From: Simmondsia chinensis
Taxonomy: Eukaryota; Streptophyta; Magnoliopsida; Caryophyllales; Simmondsiaceae
Assembly: GCA_018398585.1 (NCBI GenBank)
Contig: JAGTTD010000012.1
Span: 21,585,036 to 21,649,035 of the forward strand
DNA: 64,000 nucleotides
Direction: 5' to 3'
The notes beneath the pieces were generated by a model, which was not told the DNA's origin, did no database searches, and saw only the letters and a list, made by a program, of their open reading frames with translations. Both the position numbers and the translations under genes were made by a program. Every line of letters starts with the position of its first letter. The stretch's first letter is position 1. Positions 10,981 through 23,081 of this stretch are shown piece after piece.

Positions 10981-12017
10981 TGTTAGGTGAGCAATTTTAA
11001 TTTCATGAAATAAAATTACGTACAACGATAGTATCTAGCGTAGCGGAATTATGATTTAAAATCACAATTATAAATACATCCAAGTTTCAACTCTAATTAG
11101 AAATAACAATGCATAGCATATATGACATATCCATGAAAAATAATTAAATATGAATTTAATTATAAGTCAAGAAACCTCATATCTCGTTGCAGACCATAAG
11201 TTTAAAGATGCTCCAACGATATTTTCGAGATCTTCTCTGCAATTCTTCTTAAGCACTGAACATATGGGCATCATGAAATCAAGCAATTCTAAAAAAAAAA
11301 AAAATTTCAAGAATTAATCGGAGAAAAAATTTTTCCTTTTTAATTCTCTAATTAATTCGGAGAAAAATTGAGCAGTATTTATTAAACCCTAATGAGCTAG
11401 ACTTTCCTAATTATATGAACTCAAAAACTGACTCATAAAATTTAAATAAAAAATAAAAAATAAAAAAAATTGTATTTTTGATAGGTCAAAGCGCCAAAAA
11501 TAATTATCCAAATACAAATATGAACAAAACGACCGGACTTTTTTAAATCCGTGGCACCCTTGATCTATGCCAAGAGTAGCGGATCATGCTCCTTATCGAC
11601 AGCCTAGTGTGCGACACATGTGTTGGGCTGATTGGCCCCCGGGGGGGGCGGGGGGGGCGACTCCGATCAGCCCCTTGTGGTGTTGCGCTCTGATTAGCCT
11701 GTGCGATATTTTTTTTCATACTTATTTATTTTATTTATTTTTTCTGGGGTGCGAATCCTTATGAATTTTTGGGTTTAACGAAAATAAGTTATTCAACTCT
11801 TGAATAAATAATTCATGTCATCAATTCTCTTGATTTTTTTGGGTGCATAAATTAGAGGCTTGCACAGTAACCTCAGGAACAATTTAGTCCTAGCTCCAAA
11901 TGGGTCAAGTCTTATTATCATCTCATGATAACAATTGATTACCATTTATTAAAATATAATTCCACTAAATAAGTTTTGCTGCACTCTAGTAATAAATATA
12001 TTTACTGGTAAAATTTT

Positions 12018-12785
12018 CCTATTGTTTACACCCTAATTTCAAAGGACTGGGACGACACCGTTTTGAGTAAAGTGCCAGGTGCTTAACACGTGAGGCTTTG
12101 CTTGAGGAGAATTAAGCCTTTATATGACGAAATAACGGCGTTTCGAGCCTAGTATCCTAAGAGAATTATTAACCTTGACAAGGGTATCAACCACTCGAGG
12201 CTTGAGATAGTTGACGAGTGAAGTGAGCTAGAGCTCGAGGGGGCTATCAGGAAGGTTGCAAGAAAGGTGGTTTCCAGGTTCGAGACAGTTACTTGGAGCG
12301 CAATTTTAGTTACTTGGGCATCAAGCTTAAATGAAGAAAATGCGGGGTTTCTGGAAGGGACTTCCGTTAAGATTACGGACGTGGGTACCAAGGATTTCCC
12401 TCCAATACTGAATTTAGGACATGTTCATCGAAGATTGGCACGCAAAGAAGGAACTTAGTGGCCAGATGTGAGTGAAGTTGCCGCAGAAATAGGAGCATTC
12501 GCTATTTTCAGTTTTCTATAAATAAAGGATTATAGGGTTCATTTACTATGCACTAATGCACCGGATCCCATTTGAACTCTGAAGTTAAGCGTACTTGGGC
12601 AAAAATAGTACCAGGATGGGTGACCTCCTAGGAAGTCCTCGTGTTGTCAACCCTATAAGGTTGGGGGTCCTCGGAAACATCCACTCGGCAGGGTTACACC
12701 GTGAAGGGGTAAGGCTGCGTACATCCACCCCCTAGACCCTGCTTAGGCGGGAGCCTTTAAGGCACTGGGTCTATTGTTGTTGCCG

Positions 12786-12820
<35 letters not shown>

Positions 12821-13721
12821 ATATAAATAAAGGACTCGACGTCAGTCCAAAATAGTACATACACTCATTACAAAACTTCTTAAAGTTTTCCTTTATAGCA
12901 CACTTGTGCTTCTTTCCTATGAGCAGCATAACTTAGCTAGGCATAGCATAACGTAGATATTTGTTGTACTTACCTTCATAGTAATACAGTTTCTCGGGCT
13001 TCAGGTATGACTTTTTAGATTTAATCTTTTCCCACAAATCGACAAGTTCAGATTTGAAGCATTAGTTTAAGACTTTAACGGTCAAGGCTTGGCCCATGAT
13101 TGCGTTGGTCTTAACACTACTGTCACTGTTTGATAGTCAGGTGAATTTAGGTTCGCGCCATTGATTGGGGCTTTGATGGCCAAGGCTTGTCCCATGATTG
13201 TATGGGTCCTAATCCAGTGACCTGAATATGGTTTGCCCCACCTTAATTTTTATCATACCTAAACTCATTCGAGTTATTATAAGTCAAGGGTGACAGGCTT
13301 AAAAACCTGATTGGCTCGGGCTTATATGTGGACTACTGAGCTCTTGGGTTTGTCTCTACCTCAATTCTTGACTTTTAAGTGTACGAGAAAAAATGTCTTT
13401 GGGCCGTGCTTCATCACCGTAACTGCCACTTAAGTTAGGTCCATATCCTTTGATTTTTTGCCAATAAATACATAAAATTCACAAAAATATTTAACAAAAT
13501 CTTTTTAATTGAAGCATATGCAGAATTCAAGGTATAACCGAAGTTAGATACACTAATATATCACAACATTTTCTCCCAAAACGGTGAGAAGTCAAAGACA
13601 TGCGGTTTATAATTAGGCTCACTCCCTAGTTGCGGTGAGTCCTTTTTCCATGTTTATTTTGTTTTCACATTTATGGCTACCACACACACTGAACTTGAAA
13701 CAAAATAGAGCAAACACCTCT
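12018..13721. mobile_element. Solo LTR inserted in the copia A LTR
   Basis: The insertion 12023-13716 starts TGTTTACACC and ends GAGCAAACA, giving the TGTTT/AAACA inverted ends of an LTR. It is flanked by CCTAT (12018-12022) and CCTCT (13717-13721); the copia B LTR has CCTATAATAG at this site, so a 5-bp target duplication is supported. It holds a TATAAATAAAGG promoter-like motif and no coding sequence. It is 1.69 kb long including a SINE; superfamily not determined. Confidence 0.7.
12517..12834 (+). mobile_element. 5S rRNA-derived SINE with RTE LINE tail, copy 1
   Basis: The SINE body is 12530-12821, flanked by a perfect 13-bp duplication TATAAATAAAGGA (12517-12529 and 12822-12834). The head 12535-12654 is a 120-nt 5S rRNA homologue from first to last base, with the internal pol III promoter still visible (GTTAAGCG, GGATGGGTGACC, AAGTCCTCGTGTT). 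It is joined at 12655 to a tail matching the 3' ends of the RTE LINEs (GGTTGGGGGTCCTCGGAAAC, then GGGAGCC..GGCACTGGG) and ends in (TTG)n. It was presumably transcribed by pol III and moved by an RTE LINE. Confidence 0.85.
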
Positions 13722-14749
13722 AATAGTTTACTCACAATTGATCATTCTACTTAATGTCCATGAGAAAAATAATTAAAATTACTATTATAATTCTTTCTCA
13801 CTTTTCCTTCTGAGTTCCCAACTTGCCCTTCTCGAATAATTCACAAATACGGAAAACTCTTCTGTATTAATTCCAAATGTCAACATAAGGAAATGCTCTG
13901 TCCAAAGTCTTCGAAATGAATTCGAATACTTGCAAATGTACTAAGGGGACATTATTCTAGGTAGATTCCCAGCAAAATATCTGTTCCCGCTGCACTTCGT
14001 GCAATTACCCAACGAGCGTAAGATCCCGGTTACACTTAATAACCTGATCTTTTTAGCGCATCAAAACAATTAACATTCCATGCAAGAGTATAGATTATTT
14101 CCTAGATTTAGAGTCATTATATAAACAAAATGTATATGAATTGCTTACTTCCGATAGTAGTACAGAGACGAGCAAATCACGTGGTCCATTCAGTGTAGCA
14201 ATCACATTGTAATACACCAACATAATATTCTTGATCATCAACCACATAATAAAGACAACTTATCTAAATGTTACATTATAGCCTTAGCAGGCAAGTAGCC
14301 CAAACTCATCACTGACTACGAATTGTATATTGAACAACGTTTTATCTGTTATTAGTCTAGCTGTGGTATAATCTCATTATCCATTAAAACAGATACACCA
14401 AATGTCATTTAAGGACTTCATCCATCTCATGGTATGTGGTTTGAAAAATAAACAACACCATTTGCATATAAACTCGTAAACATATACAGAACAATAACAA
14501 CTTTTAGTCACTAAATAAAAATATTCACATAAGTTGAGTTTCCTAGGACACTAGCTCTAATAGATATTGAACCCAAGCTATGGTTAATAGGGGAAAGCGG
14601 TCCCATGTATTCAAATTCCACATTAACAGTTAATATATCCCCTTGGTTTTTGCTTGCGGCATCTTCATATGCTATTTTACACAATTAGACAAAAAAATAT
14701 AGAATAAATTAATACATAGCATTATACGTATAAGCTAACAAGCAAAAAG

Positions 14750-14753
<4 letters not shown>

Positions 14754-14815
<62 letters not shown>
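14754..14815. repeat. (TA)n microsatellite
   Basis: About 62 bases of pure TA dinucleotides near the 3' side of the hAT transposase relic. Confidence 0.95.
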
Positions 14816-14818
<3 letters not shown>

Positions 14819-14819
14819 T

Positions 14820-15614
14820 TGCATGTATATCCGAACATCCAACTTTGAGCTGTGATCAAGGCTTCAACATTCTTAGGTAATAGTGAGCTTCAACATTTGT
14901 CTAAAATTCTACCACCCATACTAAAAGCTGATTCCGAAGCAATTGTTGTGATAAGAATGCTCAATACGTCCATTGCCATAAGTTCTTTGCATTTACACTG
15001 ACTTTTTTTCCAAAATTGCAATACATCCAACTCTTACTTGGCGGTTAATCCTCTCCTCATCCAAGTACATGTCTAGTGCTGACTTTTTATAAGTGGATTC
15101 AATCACATCAAGTCGATCAAAAATCCTATAATAATATCATATAAACATACGATAGTATTAACGATTATCCATTCAACATAAACATCTATTGATAAATTAA
15201 CTATTGTACATTAGATGAACCCCTAAGTTACAAGAATAACAAGTTTGTCAATTACCTAATATTAAAATACCAAAAGTTTTAACTAAAGAACCAAAGTAGT
15301 AAAGTACAAATTGAAATAAACTTACGGCAGTGTCGTTGTATGTGAATTAGACGTTGTCCATTGGCCACTCCACTAGCCCCAGAATCCATTACAAATGTGT
15401 CATCGCATGTTTTTCCTTTTGAGTATTCATGGAGAAGCATCTTAAGTTCATTGTGCACCTAAAATGTCTTAGTTTCAACAACATTCATTTCTAAATACAA
15501 CCTCTTCAAACAATGTCTTACAAATTGTAGTTTATAGCGACGATCAAGAACAATTGCAAAAGCAAGAAGCATGTTATAAGAACTCTAATACTTGTCAAAC
15601 TTTTGCTTCATGCT

Positions 15615-15647
<33 letters not shown>

Positions 15648-16155
15648 CCCCACCAAAAAAAAAGGGGCAAGTGTTCAGATATATAAAACCAAAAAGATTA
15701 CAAACACACCCGACTCAAAACTTTTGCTTCATGCTTATTGCCATGTTCCTTATGAAAGTGTTGTAGTGTCCTAACTGCTCAATTAAGCAAGTCTCAATCC
15801 TTCATATAATTTCAAAATAAAGATTAGTTGTAGGGCAATTAGTACCAAAAAAACAATTTAGTTATATCATAAAAAAGATCCAACATCTTGGCAATAGTTT
15901 CCACCCTACCCCATCCTTTAATCGATGGGTTATATTTGTAATTCATTTCTATCCTTGCTAAGCCCGTAAATGCTTGCTGATAACCATTACATAAGTAGAA
16001 TTCCACCTAGCCAGTTCATCTAAACATAATCATTTAGAGGTTTCTAAACCAGCTTTTAAAGCACATTCTTTAAACTTCATTTTTCGTGCTTCCGATCGAT
16101 CAACATATTTAACACTTTCTCTTATCTTAATGATACATTCGCCAACCACACTTAA
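14820..16155 (-). pseudogene. hAT transposase, C-terminal half (broken by copia B)
   Basis: On the minus strand the frame continues exactly where the N-terminal part (24956 on) stops: SVVGECIIKIRESVKYV at about 16140-16090, KFKECALKAGLE, then a RWNSTY motif near 16000, and the hAT dimerisation region with SALDMYLDEERI at about 15090-15050 and LITTI/ESAF-like remains to 14850. This is the RICESLEEPER-type hAT transposase with BED zinc finger. Several stops and frameshifts are present. A 102-bp foreign insertion lies at 15616-15717. The element's 3' terminus was not located. Confidence 0.75.
15597..15736. mobile_element. 102-bp poly-C insertion with 19-bp target duplication
   Basis: AAACTTTTGCTTCATGCTT occurs at 15597-15615 and again at 15718-15736. 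Between them lies C31 (15616-15646), GCCCCACC, A9, GGGG and about 55 AT-rich bases ending in CAAAA. The long duplication indicates LINE-type target-primed insertion into the hAT relic. The source of the cargo was not recognised. Confidence 0.65.
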
Positions 16156-17906
16156 TGATGGGTTGGCAATTTTAATTTCACAAAATAAAATTACATACAA
16201 CGTTAAATACATACAAGTTTTCAACTCTAATTAGACATAACAATGGATACCATAGATGACATACTCATGAAAAACAATTAAATTCGAATTTAAAGTATAA
16301 GTCAAGAGATCACATACCTCGTTGTAGACTGCAAGTGTAAAGATGCTCCAATGATACCTCCAAGATCTTCTCTCTAAGTATTGAACATGTGGACGTTGTG
16401 AAATCAAGTAATTCTTCAAACAATTTTAAGAATTAATTGGGAAGGAACCTTTTCCTTTAATTCTATATTTAAATTGGATAAAAGCTGAGCAATCGATTAA
16501 TTAAACCCTAATGAGTCAGGCTATTGCTTATATATGCAACAAATAAAAAAAAAAAAAAAAAACTGAATCATTAATTTATAAAATAAAAATAAAATAGAAT
16601 CCTTGATAATTCAAAGTACTAAGATAATTATCCAAAACATATAAAAAAAATACCCGTCCTTATTTCTGTGTCACATGGTGCTACGTGACACCACACCCTA
16701 TGATTCGTCAATGCCGTAAGGTGTGGATCACCTCTGGAGGGCGACCCAATGCGCAACACATGTCGCCTGATGGTTGGCCCACAGGGCGGTGACACAGATC
16801 ACCAACCTTGCACTAGTTAGCACGTAATACTTGCCGCGTGCCGATTGGCCCTGTGCGATTTTTTTCCCTTTTTTAAATTTTTTTTGTACAAATTTATTTC
16901 ATGAATTTTTGGGTTTAATAAAAATAATTTATTCAACTCTTGAATAAATAATTTATCTCTTGAATTCTCTTCATTTCTTTTGGGGGAAAATTTAGAGGCT
17001 TGCGCAGGGACCTTAGGGATAAGTTATACCTAACTCCAAATGAGTTAAATCAGATTATTATCTCATGATAACAATTTATTACCATTTAATAAAACTTAAT
17101 TCCACCAAATAAGTTTTACTGTACTCTATAAAAAATATATTTACTCGTTAAATTTTCCTGTAATAGTTCACTATAATTGAGCCCTCTTCTAAATGTCAAT
17201 GAGAAATAGTAACTTAAAGTACGATTGTTATTCTTTCTTATATATCCTTCTTAGATCCCAACTAGTCCTGCTCGAATAATTCTCTAATACAGAAAAATAC
17301 TTTTGTGTTAATTCCAAATGTCAAACGTAAGGAATGCTTTGGCCAAAGTCTCAAAAATCAATTCAAATACTTGTGAATCTGCTAAGGGGAAATTATTCTA
17401 GGCAGATTCAAAGCAAAATATCTGTTCCCGCTACACTTCAAGTAATTCCCCAACGAGCGTAAGGTCCTGTTACTCAGAATAACCTAATCCTTTTAGCGCA
17501 TCAAAGCAACTAACATTTCATGCACAAGTCCATACTATTTTTTGGATTTAGAAACACTTGTATATATATATATAGGATAATCATCCACATAAACAACGCA
17601 AGTCATATAAATATTACATAATAGTCTTAGCATACAAGTAGTCCAAATTCATCACTGACCATGAATTGTATATTAAACAATATTTTATCAGTTATTAGTC
17701 TATCCGTGGCATAATCTCATTGTCCACTGGAATAGATATACCAAATGCCATTTAAGGAGTTTGTCTATCTCAGAGTACGTGCTTTGAAAAATACACAACA
17801 TCGCATGCGTATAAACTTGTAAACATATAGACAACAATAAACAACTTTTATTCACTTATTAAAAATGTTCACATAAATTGGGTTCCCTAAGACACTAGCT
17901 CTAACA
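16156..17906 (-). repeat. copia B 3' LTR
   Basis: 1,751 bp. Matches the LTR at 23082-24950 throughout; the minus-strand start is TGTTAGAGCTAGTGTC at 17906. The adjoining minus-strand polypurine tract GACAAGTGGAAG lies at 17909-17920. A short TATATATATA tract is at 17562-17573. Confidence 0.9.
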
Positions 17907-20900
17907 ATCTTCCACTTGTCATAAACCCAATTTTCCATACAACACATTCCCATCCTATCAAAATGAGACACAAACGACTTTTGAGCAAAAGTCTTATTGA
18001 AAGGATCTATTAAATTATTTGGGGTATCAATCTTCAGATGTGCACTCTCCTCTTTCTCCACGTAGTCACGAATGAGGTGGTACTTTTTTTCGATATGCTT
18101 GGACTGATTGTACTTCCTTGGTTCATTAGAGTTAGCTACTAGACCAGAGTTGTCACAAAAGATGGCAACGGGTGTAAGCCCCTCCTTAATGACTTCCAGC
18201 TTCATAAGGAACATCCTTAGCCAACAAGCCTGCTTGGCAGCTTCCGAAGCTGCCACATACTTGGCTTCCATGGTGGAGTTAGCAATGCAAGGCTGCTTGA
18301 TACTCCTCCAATTGTTGGCACCACCCCTGAGGGTCAAGACATAACTAAACTTCAAACATCTAGCATCCATGTCTGATTGAAAGTCTAAGACTGTATAGCC
18401 TACTGGGATCAGCTCGTCACCATGACGCATAATCTCTAATGCTTCTCAAGCACTTGAGAATATGCTTTATTGCCATCCAATGCATAATACCCGTATTAGA
18501 CTGATATTTACTAACCATGCCAACGACAAAGAAGATATTCGACCTAGTACACAACATAGCATACATAAGGCAACCCACAATTGAAGCATATGGAACATTC
18601 CTCATATATTCTTTCTCTTGAGATGACCTAGGACATTGTTCTAAAGAAAGAGGCACTCCATGCTTCAAAAGCAATAAACCCTTCTTGGAGTCCACCATGT
18701 TAAAACTAGACAACACCTTGTTTATGTAAGCAGCCTGAGACAGACCCAACATCCCATTCTTACGATCTCGGAGAAGCTTGATCCCAAAAATATAGCTAGC
18801 TTTTCCTAAGTCTTTCATATCGAACTGACTTGATGACCAAATCTTAACAGTTGATAAAATTCCCACATCATTCCCAATGAGAAGGATATTGTCCACAAAC
18901 AATACTAAGAAAGTCACTACTTTCTTTGAAAAGTGCTTGTACATGCTGGATTGAACAAAACCATAGGACTTTATGGATTCATTGAATCTCTTATTTCATA
19001 AGTGTGATGCTTGTTTTAATCCATAAATAGACCTTTTCAGTTTACATATCATATGCTTCTGATTTTTACCAATGAACCCGTGTGGTTGCACCATATAAAT
19101 GTCTTCATCAAGACTTCCATTCAAAAAAGTTGTCTTGACATCCATTTGACATATGTCATAATCATAATGAGCTGTAATGGACAAAAGTATCCTAATGGAC
19201 TTTAGCGTGGTTACTAGTGAGAAGGTCTCGTCATAATCAACGCCTTTCTTTTGGGTATAACCCTTTGCAACCAATCTTGCCTCGAAGGTCTTGACCTTCT
19301 CGCCCAATCCTCTCTTCCTCTTGTAGACCCACTTACATCCAATGGGTTTAATGCCAGGAGGCTCCTCTACAAGATTCGATACTTGATTAGAATACATAGA
19401 TTATATCTCAGCTCTCATTGCTAAAAGCCATTGATCAGCATCCTTATCCTAGAGTGCCTCATCGTAACTAAGAGGACCAGATACATCATCTTGTTCCGCC
19501 ACAAGGGTGCTAGAAAAGTATATGTCATGTTGCCCGACAATCCTCCCACTATGCCGAGGCACCCATGTACTTGTAATTGTCTCAGAACCACAGGTGTATC
19601 CCATACACCAACTCGATCTTGAGACCCATCAAACCATTTAAAAGTAGCGTCAATATCTTTTAATTCCTCCAACACTATTTGACTCTTATTTTTGTAATCC
19701 ATTAGAAAATACGTCCCCAAAAATCTGGCATTTGTGCTAACAAATACCTTGTGGTTTGAAGGACTATATAAAAGACCACCTTTTGTACCCCTAGGGTAAT
19801 GTACAAACGCACACGCTTCTGTTTTAGATTCCAACTTGTTCGAGTTCTTTTTCAACACATGTGCTGGGCATTCTAAACACAAAGATATCATATATTGGGC
19901 TTGTGCCTAGTCCACAACTCCACAGGTGTCTAGGAACCGACTTTGTAGGAGCCAAATTAAGAACATAAGCTACTATCTCCAAGGCATAACCTCAAAAAGA
20001 GATAGGTAAAATAGCATAACTCATCATGGACCTTACCATCTCTAACAGCGTCATATTTCTCCTTTCCTCAACGCCACTCTGCTGCAGTGTACCAGTACAA
20101 AAAGCTGAGATCTAATCCCACTTACAGTTAGGAAATCTAGAAAGTCTTCGGAAAGGTATCCACCACCTCGATTAGATTGAAGTAATTTGATAAGTTTACC
20201 AGTTTGATTCTCGACTTCAGCCTTGAACTCTTTGAACTTTTCAAAAGAGTCAGACTTCTATTTCATTAAGTAAACGTACCCATACCAAGAGCAATAATTA
20301 GTAAAGATGATAAAAGACTCATACCCTCCTCTCCCTGAACATTCATTAGTTCGCACACATTTGTATTAACTAGCTCAAGCAAGTCACCAACTCTGTTGCC
20401 TTTACTCTTAAATACAGACTTAGTAATATTTCCTTTTATGCAGGATTCATGGACTGGCAAGGACTTCTCTAAAGACTCTATTAATCCTTCATTCACTAGT
20501 CTTTGGATCTCGCTAGAATTAATATGACCAAGGCATTGGCACCATTTGAAGGCATTATCTATTTTAGGACTTTTTCTTTTAGGAGGTACACTTTGCCTAC
20601 TAGAGTTATATTCGAACATGCATTCAGTAGAGTTTTGATTAGGCATCAAAATAAACAAAACCATCTGAAGCAGTACCTTTACAAATAATCAGTTTATTAT
20701 GCTTAACGATAAAGTCAATTCCAAAACTAACTGAATATCCATCATTGACTAAACGTGACACAGAAATCAAATTCCCGTATAACGCAGATACATAAAGATA
20801 GTTCATTAAAATTAAAACTCTACTCTTAAAAACTAAGCTAATGTCTCCCACTTCTAAGACTGAAATGTGGTTGTCGTCTCCTACAGTCAGAGTTCTCCAT

Positions 20901-21849
20901 CATGCAGCTTCCTGGTCAGCCTGAGTCCCTGCAACATATTGCAGACATGGTCAATTGAACTTGAGTCCACACACCAGGAGCCTAGCAGACTCTCAGTGAC
21001 ACATGACTCAATCAGATAAGATATCTCCATATCTTGTCCTGATGGTTCATTTTCCTTTGCAGAAGCATTAACTAAGTACTCGGGGTAGTTCCTCTTCTAG
21101 TGGCCATTCTTCCCACTAATTAAACACTTTCCTTTTAATGGCTTATTTTTCATTGGCTTAGCTGGTACACTAGCAGCTTGTCCCTTATTTTTCTTTTCAT
21201 ACTTTCTCTTTGATCATTTCCTTTTCCCCGTCCAGGGTGCTTGGGTTAAGTGGACAGTCTCCTTAGCCCTCATCACACCCTCCACTGCTTGCCACTCCTT
21301 CATTAATTCAAGCAACAAATAATCCTTACTTTTTATTGTATAGTTTAGCTTGAACTGAGTGAAAGACTCTGCCGAGGAGCCAAGTATCATGTGTTGCCGA
21401 GATTGACCATCACGATTAGCACCAAAGAATTCCAATTCGTATAGATAAGCCATCATTTTTAGTACATGTTCTTGAATTGGACTTCCTTTAGTTATTTACA
21501 TAAATATGAGCTTTCTCATAAGCTCCAGTTGTGCTGCTCTATCTTGCCCACCGAACATCTTCTTCAGATGTTCTTTCATCTCTGTTGTTGTCATTATCTT
21601 AAGCATCTGATGCTTGAAAACGTTAGACATGGAAGCCAAGATGTAGCACTTGGTTGGATCATTGGACTTAATCTAGCGCTCATAACGCTCCTTGACAGTA
21701 GCGGTGGAATTATGACATGGTTCAGTTAACACAAACTTGTGTCTCTCGTGGATTAGCACAATATCTAGGTTCATTTTCTGGTTAGGGTAATTCGGTCTAG
21801 TAAGGAGGTTATCCTTTAGTATGGACTGCAACGCACCAACAGTTATCAT
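17852..21849 (-). pseudogene. copia B gag-pol (broken): gag, protease, integrase, RT, RNase H
   Basis: Start codon at 21849. Gag runs to about 21100 and ends with a degraded CCHC knuckle (CLISGKNGH). Protease: WCVDSSSIDH at about 20970, the DTG/DSG-type active site. The pre-integrase zinc region has WCQCLGHIN and CESCIKGN-like spacing at 20560-20430. The integrase core is weak from 20350 to 19900. RT: GCKWVYKRKRG (19345), KGYTQKKGVDYDETFS (19260), MDVKTTFLNG (19140) and the YVDD-equivalent LFVDNIL (18900). RNase H: KQPCIANSTMEAKYVAASEA at about 18290 and CDNSG at 18160. The order protease-integrase-RT-RNase H defines Ty1/copia. At least five frame breaks and stops occur. Confidence 0.9.
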
Positions 21850-23081
21850 GATTACACTTAAAGGATTTAAATTAAACCATACGAGTTATGCATCTAACTA
21901 TGATGTTATTGCTTTCAAAATTTAGCAATCATTATTAATTAGGAATCCACTACACAAATTATAACAAAAACAATGATGATCTGAACTACCAACTCGTTAC
22001 TCCCCATCGGCGAGGCCGCAACAATCTTAGCTTGGTTGAGAACGTTTCTCTATTATTATATTTTATTGTAAACTCTTTACCAAATATTAACAATTCACCA
22101 TTATGTCCGTAGTCTCTAAAATAGTACAACAGAGCTCCTCCGGGAGGCTAATGTAATATTTGAGTCAAGTGTAAACCATTACTTGAACATTCATACAAGG
22201 TCACAAAATACTCTACGTCGACGTGGCTGCATTCGTTTACTTGCACTTCAGTTGATCTTAACAGATATTTAACCTCGTATTTCACAGTTCAACATCCTCC
22301 TCGGGGAATAATGCAAACCCATTATGTTGTTTGACCAATGACGAAGATCATGAGTTTTTAACCTTTGAACCTCGCTCCCACTTGACTTTTAAAACAAATA
22401 GTGGATTTTTAATTACCTTAGGTTATCTCATAACCTAATTAATTTAAAATGAATAGAATAATTAAAATTACTATCCTAATCCAATTAGGAGTACATAAAT
22501 TATTCCAATCAAATATGTCACTAAACCTCTATTAATAACACCAATTTAAGTCAATATAAGACTTAATTATTTTTCTAAATTCTTTCAAAAAAATATCGAT
22601 TATCACATAATCTCTTTTAGAATTTGATTCTAAAATAAATTAAATAAAAAAACAATGGTTTTGTTAATTTATGTGACGTCAGTTGACTCTTACTGACGTC
22701 AGCCATGTCACCTAGATTCTTTTTTTATTTAAAACAAATTTTTTCATATCGTAATTGACTATAATATCATTACATCCATTTAGTTATCTAATCTCATTAG
22801 ATAATTATATGAAGAATTTAACTTATCATGAAAATCTTGTTTTCAAATCCATAAACCGAAAACTAAGTAAACATTGATGAATACATTCCCTTTAATTGAA
22901 TTTTAAACAATTTAAACAATCAATTAAAGATCTAGCAATTATATGAGCATATTCAACAATGATTACTGTATACTTTTATATAATCTCATCATAAATTCGT
23001 ATTTAAACAATGTTTTTTAATTATGCTAATCAATGAGCTCATGCACATCATGAATAATCAGAGTCCGACTTTGATACCAAT
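21850..23081 (-). mobile_element. copia B leader with primer binding site
   Basis: About 1.2 kb of untranslated DNA. On the minus strand TTGGTATCAAAGTCGG at 23065-23080 follows the LTR, complementary to initiator methionine tRNA with a few mismatches. Confidence 0.8.
22674..22701. promoter_or_regulatory. Inverted TGACGTCA pair in the copia B leader
   Basis: TGACGTCAGT (22674-22683) and ACTGACGTCA (22692-22701) form a perfect 10-bp inverted repeat with an 8-bp gap. TGACGTCA is a palindromic bZIP (C-box/as-1-like) target. It sits in a leader segment absent from copia A. Confidence 0.4.

Larger units (their letters stand above)
10981..14562 (-). mobile_element. copia A 5' LTR, split by a solo LTR
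   Basis: Matches both LTRs of copia B along its length: TGTTAGGTGAGC at 10981, the tract around AAAGATGCTCCAACGAT at 11200, and the end CACTAGCTCTAATA at 14562 (CA mutated to TA). The 1.7-kb excess over the copia B LTRs is the insertion 12023-13716. A G-rich tract sits at 11640-11660. The left LTR of this element is outside the window. Confidence 0.85.

Noticed and set aside
12535..12654. A functional 5S rRNA gene
   Set aside because: It is single, diverged at many positions, fused to a LINE tail and bounded by target duplications; it is a SINE head.
12530..12821. Cassandra-type TRIM (5S in LTR)
   Set aside because: No LTR pair, primer binding site or polypurine tract; (TTG)n tail and 13-bp duplications point to target-primed SINE insertion.
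15554..15774. Proline-run frames
   Set aside because: Translation of the 31-base C tract in the small insertion.
21466..21729. 87-codon plus-strand frame with clustered cysteines
   Set aside because: Antisense shadow of the copia B gag.
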